Shown here: piece after piece, positions 28,065 through 39,400 of the stretch | How the letters are laid out: each line of letters opens with the position of its first letter | Numbering within the stretch: the first letter of the stretch is position 1 | Assembly: GCA_028583405.1 (NCBI GenBank) | Contig: CM053258.1 | Span: forward strand, 1,494,824-1,558,823 | Direction of reading: 5' to 3' | Source of the DNA: Pogonophryne albipinna | Lineage: Eukaryota > Chordata > Actinopteri > Perciformes > Artedidraconidae | DNA length: 64,000 bases | Position numbers and translations under genes: made by a program | The notes under the pieces: model-generated | Told to the model about the DNA's origin: nothing | The model's database searches: none | What the model saw: only the letters and a program-made list of their open reading frames with translations

Positions 28065-31000
28065 TTACATTACATTGCATTTAGCTGACGCTTTTATCCA
28101 AAGCGACTTACAATAAGTGCATTCGACCAGGAAGACACAACCTTGAAGAAAACAGAATCATATAAGTACATCAGGTTTCATCGAGCCAAACATTTCAAGT
28201 GCTACTCAACTGGCTATAGATAAGCCAGTCCTTTATTAGTATATAAGTGCTCTGTTAGCAGTTCTTTGTTAGTAATTCTATCGCTCGAGGTGGAGTCGAA
28301 AGAGATGAGTTTTCAGTCTGCGCCGGAAGATGTGCAGGCTTTCTGCTGTCCTGATGTCAATGGGGAGCTCATTCCACCATTTTGGAGCCAGGATAGCAAA
28401 CCCACGTGTTTTTGCTGATGGGAACTTGGTTCCCCCTCGCAGCGAGGGTGCAGCGAGTCGTTTGGCTGATGCAGAGCGTAGTGCACGTGCTGGGGTGTAC
28501 AGTTTAACCATGTCCTGGATGTAGGAAGGGCCAGATCCATTTGCAGCATGGTACGCAAGTACCATTGTCTTGAAGTGGATTCTAGCAGTTACCGGAAGCC
28601 AGTGAAGGGAGCGGAGGAGCGGAGTGGTGTGGGAACATTTTGGAAGGTTGAAGACAAGACGAGCAGCTGCATTCTGGATGAGCTGCAGAGGTCGGATGGC
28701 ACATGCAGGTAGACCAGCCAGGAGGGAGTTGCAGTAGTCTAGGCGTGAGGTGACGAGAGCCTGGACCGGAACCTGCGTGGCTTTCTGGGTCAGCTGGGGA
28801 CGAATCTTCCTGATGTTGTAAAGCGTGTATCTGCAGCAACGGGTTGTAGCAGCGATGTTTGCAGCGAAGGACAGGTTGTTATCTAGGATCACACCCAGAT
28901 TCCTTGCAGTCTGAGTCGGGGAAACAACAGAGGTGCCGATGTTGATTGTCAGGTCAAGAGTGGGACAATCTTTTCCCGGAAGGAAAAGCAGTTCAGTCTT
29001 GTCAAGGTTGAGCTTGAGGTGATGAGCAGACATCCACTGAGAGATGTCAGCTAGACAAGCAGAGATGCGTGCGACGACCTGGGTCTCTGAGCGGGGAAAG
29101 GACAGAATTAATTGGGTGTCGTCAGCGTAGCAGTGGTATGAAAAACCATGCGGGCTAATGACTGATCCGAGCGAGTTTGTGTACAGGGAGAAGAGGAGGG
29201 GACCAAGAACAGAGCCCTGAGGGACCCCTGTAGTTAATTGATAAGGGTCGGACTTGGACCCTCTCCAAGTTACCCTGTAGGTACGGTCTTTGAGGTATGA
29301 GGTGAGGAGGGAAAGTGCAGAGCCTGAAACTCCAAGTTCTTGGAGAGTGCGAAAGAGGATCTGATGGTTCACCGTGTCGAATGCAGCAGACAGGTCCAAC
29401 AGGATGATGACAGAGGAGAGGGATGCTGCTTTGGCAGTGTGCAGTTCCTCAGTGACAGCAATGAGAGCAGTTTCTGTGGAGTGACCTGCCTTGAAACCAG
29501 ACTGGTGCAGATCCAGAAGGTTGTTCTGATGGAGATAACAGGAGAGTTGTTTAAAGACAGCGCGTTCAAGTGTTTTAGACAGGAACGGGAGTAGAGAGAC
29601 AGGCCTGTAGTTTATAACATCAGACGGGTTGAGAGTGGGTTTCTTTAAGAGAGGGTTTACTCTTGCCTCCTTAAGACTATTTGGAAAGTGACCATAAGTT
29701 AGAGAAGTGTTGATGAAATGGGTGAGGAACGGTAGAATATCAGGAGCGATAGTCTGAAGGAGGTTTGAAGGGATAGGGTCCAGAGGACAGGTGGTAGGGC
29801 GGGCAGAGGTAATTAGGGTAAGAACCTCACTTGGAGAGAGAGGGGAAAAGGAGGTTAGTGTGTGGGTGGATGGAGGGTCTGGTGACCCAGCGGTGAGTAA
29901 AGGTGAGTCAGAAAAAGAAGAGCGAATATCATCAACCTTTTTTTCAAAATGGTTAACAAAGTCGCTTGACAGAAGTGAGGAGGGGCTTTGGGAGGGTCCA
30001 AGAGGGTGGAGAAGATGGAAAATAGTTTTTTGGGATTGGAATAGGAAGATTGGATCTTATCTTGAAAGAAAGTGCTTTTTGCCTGAGAGATGGAAGCAGA
30101 GAAAGAGGAGAGGAGAGCCTGATAGGATAGGAGGTCGTCACGGTGTTTGGATTTCCACCATTTCCGCTCTGCTGCCCTAAGGACGGTTCTATTAGCACGC
30201 AATGCGTCATTTAGCCAGGGAGCAGGAGGGGACTGACGAGCCTGCCGACATGTGAGAGGACAGAGAGAGTCTAGAGAGGATGCGAGAGTAGAGAGGAGAG
30301 TTTCTGCAGCAGAGTTTGGAGGCAGGAGTTGGAACGAGTCAGAGGAAGGGAGGGCTGAGAGCACCGATGAGGCAAAGGTAGAGGGGGAGAGGGAACGAAG
30401 GTTACGGCGGACAGGTGCAGGATGAGAAGAGATTAGTTCATTATGTTTGGAAAAAGGTAGAGAGAATTAAATGAAGAAATGATCGGATGTGTGGAGCGGG
30501 TTTACGGAGAGGTTAGAAGTAGTGCAGTTCCTTGAGAATATGAGATCAAGGACATTGCCAGCTTTATGAGTTGGTGGGGATGGAGACAGTGAGAAAGCAA
30601 AGGCGGTTAACAGAGATGTTAGTTCGTCTATCTTCCCTGTCTGGAGGTTGAAGTCTCCGAGAAGTACAGCGGGAGGGCCAGTTTCAGGGATGTGTGAGAG
30701 GAGATTATCTAATTCCTCCAAGAAGTCCCCCAAGGCGCCTGGTGGACGGTAGAGAACAACAATGGTTAATTGTATAGGATGGGTTACTGTGACGGCATGG
30801 AATTCAAAGGTGGAAGGAGTGAAGTTAGGTAGCTTGAAGAGGGAAAAGCTCAATTTGGGAGAGAGCAGGAGACCAGTGCCACCTCCTCTGCCAGTGGGTC
30901 TGGGTGTATGGGAGAAGGAATATGCTGTGGAGAGAGCTGCTGGGGTGGATGTGTTGGATGGAGTAATCCACGTCTCAGTGAGAGCAAGGAAATCCAGAGA

Positions 31001-31210
31001 CTGCAGGGAAGCGTAGCCAGAGATGAAGTCAGCCTTAGGAACAGCTGACTGGCAGTTCCACAGGCCACCTGAAACTAGATGTTGGATCTCAGTGGAGCAC
31101 GTGGGATAGACGAGAGCCGGCCGGTTATATCGATTACGAGATACACGGGGCCAGTGATGATTGCGAGAAGACACATGAACAGGAATGGAGAAAATACACA
31201 TGATTATAGC
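28065..31210 (-). mobile_element. Near-complete L2-like LINE
   Basis: The minus strand carries an endonuclease (30467-31201; ALTETWITPS, GGGTGLLLSP, LLGDFNLQ) and a reverse transcriptase ending at 28278 (DVINYRPVSLL, LDLSAAFDTVNH, YADDTQLILS, SRLDYCNSLLAG). Its 3' tail at 28065-28125 contains the GTAAGTCGCTTTGG motif. Two lesions break the frame: a TAA at 30467-30469 and a one-base shift near 29975. It is otherwise open for about 930 codons, so it is fairly young. It is inactive as it stands. Confidence 0.85.
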
Positions 31211-31849
31211 ATGAGGGGCTAGAAAACTAAATGAAATAAAACACCAGCGATACTTAGCTCAATCAAAGTAGGATTTGCCTCCTCTTTGCCACCCTCGGGA
31301 CTCCAATGTCTTTGTCAGTCTTCGGCTGTCTGACGCTCCAGGAAATAGCTACCTAAAAAAGGACGCCTGATTGCTGAGTTCTCACAGCTGTGGGGCCACG
31401 CCCCTCTAATTAGTTACCTCTCTACAGCTGATGGGCGACAGCAGAGTGGCCCTGCCTATATTGTAAAGCAGGGTTGAGTGCCCCACTGAGACCTGTGTAA
31501 CAGGTTCACTTGAGCAGATCTTGAGATTTAAAATCTCTCAAAAGCGCCGTTTTAGCAACAATAACTGCAGAACAATTATACAGAGTAGAATAAACGAAAC
31601 AGAGAAGTCTAATCAAACAAGAATATAACTTACAGTGGTTGCTGCGTCAATAGGTAGTGTCGTCACCCGGTCTCGATGCACACTGAGAGTGCAACTCTGT
31701 CCCGGTGTGCAAAAAATACAAACAAATACATAACACTAAAAAACACGGCAATAGGACAGACAACATACAATCATATGGGGGATAAATAGTTACAAATATT
31801 GATATAAAAAATAGTATATAAAGTGCATTAAAAGTGTGTGTGTGTGAGA
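31211..31849. other. 5' end of the LINE and intergenic flank; no gene
   Basis: To about 31480 the sequence is probably the untranslated 5' part of the L2-like LINE. The remainder is AT-rich with no open frame of note. Confidence 0.35.
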
Positions 31850-34365
31850 ATGGTTACGGTTATTGCATTATGTGTGGTGGTTGAGCAGCCTGACGGCTGG
31901 GGTAGAAACTGTTTTTGAGTCTGTTTGTCCGTGACTTGAAGCTCCTGTCTCTCCTCCCAGAAGGCAGGAGAGAGAACAGTCTGTGACCTGGGTGAGAGCT
32001 GTCCTTTATGATTTAGTTAGCTCTGCTGAGGCAGCGGGAGGTGGAGATGTGTTCCAGAGAGGGCATGAGGCAGCGGGAGGTGGAGATGTGTTCCAGAGAG
32101 GGCAGGAGGCAGCGGGAGGTGGAGATATGTTCCAGAGAGGGCAGGGGGCAGCGGGAGGTGGAGATGTGTTCCAGAGAGGGCATGAGGCAGCGGGAGGTGG
32201 AGATGTGTTCCAGAGAGGGCAGGAGGCAGCGGGAGGTGGAGATATGTTCCAGAGAGGGCAGGGGGCAGCGGGAGGTGGAGATGTGTTCCAGAGAGGCAGG
32301 GGGCAGCGGGAGGTGGAGATGTGTTCCAGAGAGGGCAGGGGGCAGCGGGAGGTGGAGATGTGTTCCAGAGAGGGCAGGGGGCAGCGGGAGGTGGAGATGT
32401 GTTCCAGAGAGGGCAGGGGGCAGCGGGAGGTGGAGATGTGTTCCAGAGAGGGCAGGAGGCAGCGGGAGGTGGAGATATGTTCCAGAGAGGGCAGGGGGCA
32501 GCGGGAGGTGGAGATGTGTTCCAGAGAGGCAGGGGGCAGCGGGAGGTGGAGAAGTGTTCCAGAGAGGCAGGGGTCAGCGGGAGGTGGAGATGTGTTCCAG
32601 AGAGGGCAGGGGCCAGCGGGAGGTGGAGATGTGTTCCAGAGAGGCAGGGGGCAGCGGGAGGTGGAGATGTGTTCCAGAGAGGGCAGGGGGCAGCGGGAGG
32701 TGGAGATGTGTTCCAGAGAGGGCAGGGGGCAGCGGGAGGTGGAGATGTGTTCCAGAGAGGGCAGGAGGCAGCGGGAGGTGGAGATGTGTTCCAGAGAGGG
32801 CAGGGGGCAGCTGATGGTTTTCTCTGCCATCCTGATCACTCTCTGCAGGGCTTTCTTGTCCGCAGCTGAGCATCCTGCATACCACCCCGAGATGGAGTAT
32901 GACAGCACGCTCTCGATGGTCGCCCGGTAGAAGGACACCAGCAGCTTCTTGTTCAGTCGGTTTCTCCGTAGCACCCTCAGGAAGTGTAGTCGCTGCTGGG
33001 CCTTCTTAACTGCTGCAGTGGTGTGTGCTGTCCAGCTGAGGCTCTCCGAGATGTGAACCCCAAGGAACTTAAAGGTGGAGACCCTCTCCACTCTCTCTCC
33101 ATTGAGGTAAAGGGGGGTGGGGTCTGGACGGTGCTTTCTGAATTCTATGATGATTTATTTTGTTTTGCTTGTGTTCAGATACAGATTGTTTGCTGAACAC
33201 CACACAGACAGCTTCAGGATCTCGTCTCTGTATGCCGACTCGTCGTCTCCCTTATATTTTTGGCCGACCACAGTGGTGTCATCTGCAAATTTGATAATGG
33301 AGTTGGAGGGGTGAATGGGTGAGCAGTCGTGTGTGTGTAGAGAGTGTAGAGTAGAGGGCTCTGCACGCAGCCCTGCGGGGAGCCAGTGCTGAGGGTGAGG
33401 GTGGAGCAGCAATAAGGGCCTATTTTCACTGTCTGAGGACGGTCTGTAAGGAAATTATTAATCCAGGCGCATGAGATGGAGGGGAAACCTAGGCTTGACA
33501 GTGTTTCCACTAGTATGTCAGGTATGATGGTGTTAAAAGCTGAGCTAAAATCGACAAACAGCATCCTTATATAGTTGCCTGGGCCTTCTAGGTGGCTCAC
33601 AGCTGTGTGAAGGACCGTGGCGATGGCATCATCCGTGGATCTGTTGGCTCTATAGGCGAACTGATGAGGGTCGAGGGAGGGTGGGAGGCTGGCTTTGATG
33701 TAGTCGGCTATCAGTCTTTCGAAACACTTCATCACCGCCGATGTTAGGGCTATGGGCCTGTAGTCGTTGAGCTCTCTGACTGGTGTCTTTTTGGGGACAG
33801 GAATGATGGTAGCCGTTTTCAGACAGGATGGAATGCAAGCTTGTGACAGGGACAGGTTGAATATCCTGGTCAGGGCCACTGAAAGCTGGTCAGCACAAGC
33901 TTTGAGTACTTTTCCGAGTACTCCATCGGGTCCTGCGGCTTTTCCAGGATTCACAGACTTCAGCGTCTGCTTCACCTGATGTTCTTTGAGAGTGGAGGTG
34001 GTATGGAGCTGGTAGTTTGCAGGGACAGGGGCAGAGTAGAAAAGTGGGGGGTCTGCTAGCCTCAAAGCGGGCAAAGAAGTGGTTTAGTTCCTCTGCAAGG
34101 TGGGCGTCAGCTCTAGTAGTGCCAGATGTTTTGCCCTTATAGTTGGTTAGCTGTTGAAGGCCCTGCCAAACGCACCGTGTGTTGTTATGAGCGAGATTCT
34201 CCTCCACTTTTCCCTTGTAGTCCTCCTTTGCAGCCTTGATGCCTCTCCTCAGATTCACCCTTGTCAAACTGTGCTGGGCTGCGTCCCCCGACGTGAAGGC
34301 TGTGTCACGGGAACTCAGGAGAGACCGCACCGCTCTTGTCATCCATGGTTTTTGGTTTGGGTAGA
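31850..34365 (-). mobile_element. Rex1-like LINE with an internal coding minisatellite
   Basis: The minus strand encodes GIKAAKEDYKGKVEENLA (about 34260), [60 protein letters not shown], then in another frame [12 protein letters not shown], and MERVSTFKFLGVHI through AEKTISCPLPSLEHI near 32820. A frameshift lies near 33320. At the last motif a 39-bp unit has been amplified about 20 times. The upstream end runs into a minisatellite. Clade is by motif style. Confidence 0.8.
32031..32811. repeat. 39-bp minisatellite inside LINE coding sequence
   Basis: About 20 units of GCAGCGGGAGGTGGAGATGT plus GTTCCAGAGAGGGCATGAG, with a few units one base short. On the minus strand each full unit is 13 codons (SLEHISTSRCPLP), matching the LINE codons immediately before the array. 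Confidence 0.9.
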
Positions 34366-35322
34366 CCCGAAGTACTCAGATCTTGTAGTAAAAGTAGAAG
34401 TACTCAGATCTTGGAGTAAAAGTAGAAGTACTCAGCTCTTGTACTTGAATAAAAGTAGAAGTACTCAGATTTTGTACTTGAGTAGAAGTAGAAGTACTCA
34501 GCTCTTGTACTTGAGTAGAAGTAGAAGCACTCAGATCTAGTACTTGAGTAGAAGTACTCAGATCTAGTACTTGAGTAAAAGTAGAAGTACTCAGATCTTG
34601 TACTTGAGTAGAAGTAGAAGTACTCAGATCTTGTAGTAAAAACTCAGATCTTGCACTTGAGTAGAAGTACTCAGATCTAGTACTTGAGTAAAAGTAGAAG
34701 TACTCAGATCTTGTACTTGAGTAAAGTAGAAGTACTCAGATATTGTACTTGAGTAAAAGTAGAAGTACTCAGATCTTGTACTTGAGTAGAAGTAGAAGTA
34801 CTCAGCTCTTGTACTTGAGTAGAAGTAGAAGCACTCAGATCTAGTACTTGAGTAGAAGTAGAAGTACTCAGATCTAGTACTTGAGTAAAAGTAGAAGTAC
34901 TCAGATCTTGTACTTGAGTAGAAGTAGAAGTACTCAGATCTAGTACTTGAGTAAAAGTAGAAGTACTCAGATATTGTACTTGAGTAAAAGTAGAAGTACT
35001 CAGATCTAGTACTTGAGTAAAAGTAGAAGTACTCAGATCTTGTTCTTGAGTAAAAGTAGAAGTACTCAGATCTTGTTCTTGAGTAAAAGTAGAAGTACTC
35101 AGATCTTGTAGTAAAAGTAGAAGTACTCAGATCTTGTACTTGAGTAAAAGTAGAAGTACTCAGATCTTGTACTTGAGTTAAAGTAGAAGTACTCAGCTCT
35201 TGTACTTGAGTAAAAGTAGAAGTACTCAGATCTTGTACTTGAGTAAAAGTAGAAGTAGCCTACTCAGATCTTGTACTTGAGTAAAAGTAGAAGTACTCAG
35301 ATCTTGTACTTGAGTAAAAGTA
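34366..35322. repeat. 33-bp minisatellite, array 2
   Basis: Repeats of the ACTTGAGTAAAAGTAGAAG family with shorter variants lacking one AAAGTAG. It replaces the upstream part of the Rex1-like LINE and is part of a 1,384-bp tandem duplication with the next entries. Confidence 0.9.
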
Positions 35323-35749
35323 CTTTTCCAGGATTCACAGACTTCAGCGTCTGCTTCACCTGATGTTCTTTGAGAGTGGAGGTGGTATGGAGCTGGTAGT
35401 TTGCAGGGACAGGGGCAGAGTAGAAAAGTGGGGGGTCTGCTAGCCTCAAAGCGGGCAAAGAAGTGGTTTAGTTCCTCTGCAAGGTGGGCGTCAGCTCTAG
35501 TAGTGCCAGATGTTTTGCCCTTATAGTTGGTTAGCTGTTGAAGGCCCTGCCAAACGCACCGTGTGTTGTTATGAGCGAGATTCTCCTCCACTTTTCCCTT
35601 GTAGTCCTCCTTTGCAGCCTTGATGCCTCTCCTCAGATTCACCCTTGTCAAACTGTGCTGGGCTGCGTCCCCCGACGTGAAGGCTGTGTCACGGGAACTC
35701 AGGAGAGACCGCACCGCTCTTGTCATCCATGGTTTTTGGTTTGGGTAGA
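35323..35749 (-). mobile_element. Second copy of the Rex1-like LINE segment
   Basis: This repeats 33939-34365 at a constant offset of 1,384 bp. Both encode the same minus-strand stretch with GIKAAKEDYKGKVEENLA. It is a piece created by tandem duplication, not an independent insertion. Confidence 0.85.
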
Positions 35750-36045
35750 CCCGAAGTACTCAGATCTTGTAGTAAAAGTAGAAGTACTCAGATCTTGTAG
35801 TAAAAGTAGAAGTACTCAGCTCTTGTACTTGAATAAAAGTAGAAGTACTCAGATTTTGTACTTAAGTTAAAGTATAAGTACTCAGATCTTGTACTTGAGT
35901 AGAAGTAGAAGTACTCAGCTCTTGTACTTGAGTAGAAGTAGAAGCACTCAGATCTAGTACTTGAGTAGAAGTACTCAGATCTAGTACTTGAGTAAAAGTA
36001 GAAGTACTCAGATCTTGTACTTGAGTAAAAGTAGAAGTACCAGAG
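35750..36045. repeat. 33-bp minisatellite, array 3
   Basis: The same unit family; its first units match the start of array 2 at the 1,384-bp offset. It ends about 450 bp before the NAA20 start codon. Confidence 0.85.
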
Positions 36046-36497
36046 TGTAGGAATACTCTGTTACAGTAAAAGTCCTCATTCAAAATGTTCCTCAAGTGAA
36101 AGTAGAAAAGTATTCTCATCAAAATATAGTGAAAGACAGTAAAAGTAGTCGTTGTGCAGATTGGTCCATTTCAGAATAATATATATGATATGTTTTATAA
36201 TGATTGATCATAAAGTGTTCTCAAAGCTGGTGAAGGTGCAGCTAGTTTGAATGGCTTTGTTTACTGCAGGGTAGCTGGTGGATTTACTCCAGGTGGAACT
36301 AAAGTCTGATTCAACACTTGGTTATATTTCACATCATTCATCCAGATCTGTGAAGTAACTAAAGGGATTAAATGCATGTAGTGGAGTAAAAGTGTGTGCA
36401 GTACCTCCTCCTGGTCGCCAGTGAGCGCTGTTCTCTTTCTGATCTCCTGTAAAGTAATCCTCTCTTCCTCTGCGGGGTGAAAGGACAAACAGCCGAC
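36046..36497 (+). promoter_or_regulatory. Upstream region and 5' leader of NAA20
   Basis: Between array 3 and the NAA20 ATG there is about 450 bp without any open frame of note. It must contain the proximal promoter and leader unless a non-coding exon lies further upstream. No TATA box or initiator can be assigned. Confidence 0.4.
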
Positions 36498-39400
36498 ATG
36501 ACAACATTAAGACCCTTTAACTGCGATGATCTGTTCAAATTCAACAACATGTGAGTGAATTACCTTCAGTTTAGGTCTCCTTTAGTGCTTCCTTCACCAC
36601 GTGCTGCTGTGTTTGTGTCCTGATGTTGTTGTTGTTGTTGTTGTTGTTGTTTAGCAGCTAGCAGGCTGACATGCCGGACAACGGTGCTGTGCAGAACTCC
36701 ATTTAAAAATAACATGGATTTAAGTGTTTATACTTTTAATTAAAGATAATAATAGTTGATATATCTGATAGGAACATATAGTGAATTGTTAGGGTCTTCT
36801 GGAGGAATCGGCACGTTTAGAAAGTAAACAAGCTCACTATTCGGTAGCTAGTTTTATTTTCCACATTATTAGGTTTTTTGTTAAATGTATTACTACTATT
36901 GTTTTTTATTATTTATTCATTATTTTATTTTACAAACAATACACATACAAACTTGGCACTACATACTGATATACACCTGAACATCAGCAGGAGAGGACTC
37001 TTTAAAGCAGAGACACTACATACTGATATACACCTGAACATCAGCAGGAGAGGACTCTTTAAAGTAGAGACGCTACATACTGATATACACCTGAACATCA
37101 GCAGGAGAGGACTCTTTAAAGTAGAGTCACTACATACTGATATACACCTGAACATCAGCAGGAGAGGACTCTTTAAAGTAGAGACACTACATACTGATAT
37201 ACACCTGAACATCAGCAGGAGAGGACTCTTTAAAGTAGAGACACTACATACTGATGTACACCTGAACATCATCAGGAGAGGACTCTTTAAAGTAGAGACA
37301 CTACATACTGATATACACCTGAACATCAGCAGGAGAGGACTCTTTAAAGTAGAGTCACTACATACTGATATACACCTGAACATCAGCAGGAGAGGACTCT
37401 TTAAAGTAGAGTCACTACATACTGATATACACCTGAACATCAGCAGGAGAGGACTCTTTAAAGTAGAGTCACTACATACTGATATACACCTGAACATCAT
37501 CAGGAGAGGACTCTTTAAAGTAGAGACACTACATACTGATATACACCTGAACATCAGCAGGAGAGGACTCTTTAAAGTAGAGACACTACATACTGATATA
37601 CACCTGAACATCAGCAGGAGAGGACTCTTTAAAGTAGAGTCACTACATACTGATATACACCTGAACATCATCAGGAGAGGACTCTTTAAAGTAGAGACAC
37701 TACATACTGATATACACCTGAACATCAGCAGGAGAGGACTCTTTAAAGTAGAGACACTACATACTGATATACACCTGAACATCAGCAGGAGAGGACTCTT
37801 TAAAGTAGAGACACTACATACTGATATACACCTGAACATCAGCAGGAGAGGACTCTTTAAAGTAGAGACACTACATACTGATATACACCTGAACATCAGC
37901 AGGAGAGGACTCTTTAAAGTAGAGACACTACATACTGATATACACCTGAACATCAGCAGGAGAGGACTCTTTAAAGTAGAGACACTACATACTGATATAC
38001 ACCTGAACATCAGCAGGAGAGGACTCTTTAAAGTAGAGACACTACATACTGATATACACCTGAACATCAGCAGGAGAGGACTCTTTAAAGTAGAGACACT
38101 ACATACTGATATACACCTGAACATCAGCAGGAGAGGACTCTTTAAAGTAGAGACACTACATACTGATATACACCTGAACATCAGCAGGAGAGGACTCTTT
38201 AAAGTAGAGACACTACATACTGATATACACCTGAACATCAGCAGGAGAGGACTCTTTAAAGTAGAGACACTACTAATATACACCTGAACATCAGCAGGAG
38301 AGGACTCTTTAAAGTAGAGACACTACATACTGATATACACCTGAACATCAGCAGGAGAGGACTCTTTAAAGTAGAGACACTACATACTGATATACACCTG
38401 AACATCAGCAGGAGAGGACTCTTTAAAGTAGAGACACTACATACTGATATACACCTGAACATCAGCAGGAGAGGACTCTTTAAAGTAGAGACACTACATA
38501 CTGATATACACCTGAACATCAGCAGGAGAGGACTCTTTAAAGTAGAGACACTACTAATATACACCTGAACATCAGCAGGAGAGGACTCTTTAAAGTAGAG
38601 ACACTACATACTGATATACACCTGAACATCAGCAGGAGAGGACTCTTTAAAGTAGAGACACTACATACTGATATACACCTGAACATCAGTGGGAGAGGAC
38701 TCTTTAAAGTAGAGACACTACATACTGATATACACCTGAACATCAGCAGGAGAGGACTCTTTAAAGTAGAGACACTACACACTGATATACACCTGAACAT
38801 CAGCAGGAGAGGACTCTTTAAAGTAGAGACACAACATACTGATATACACCTGAACATCAGCAGGAGAGGACTCTTTAAAGTAGAGACACTACATACTGAT
38901 ATACACCTGAACATCAGCAGGCAAGGACTCTTTAAAGTAGAGACACTGATATACACCTGAACATCAGCAGGAGAGGACTCTTTAAAGTAGAGACGCTACA
39001 TACTGATATACACCTGAACATCAGCAGGAGAGGACTCTTTAAAGTAGAGACACTACATACTGATATACACCTGAACATCAGTGGGAGAGGACTCTTTAAA
39101 GTAGAGACACTACATACTGATATACACCTGAACATCAGCAGGAGAGGACTCTTTAAAGTAGAGACACTACACACTGATATACACCTGAACATCAGCAGGA
39201 GAGGACTCTTTAAAGTAGAGACACAACATACTGATATACACCTGAACATCAGCAGGAGAGGACTCTTTAAAGTAGAGACACTACATACTGATATACACCT
39301 GAACATCAGCAGGAGAGGACTCTTTAAAGTAGAGACACTACATACTGATATACACCTGAACATCAGCAGGAGAGGACTCTTTAAAGTAGAGACACTACTA

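Noticed and set aside
31983..33091. Open frames of 257-361 codons around the 39-bp array
   Set aside because: The minus frame is LINE reverse transcriptase running into the repeat; the plus frames are repeat shadows.
36878..38287. Long open frames (469 and 452 codons) over the 57-bp array
   Set aside because: They exist on both strands because the unit is a multiple of three without stops. They lie in an NAA20 intron and consist only of the repeat.
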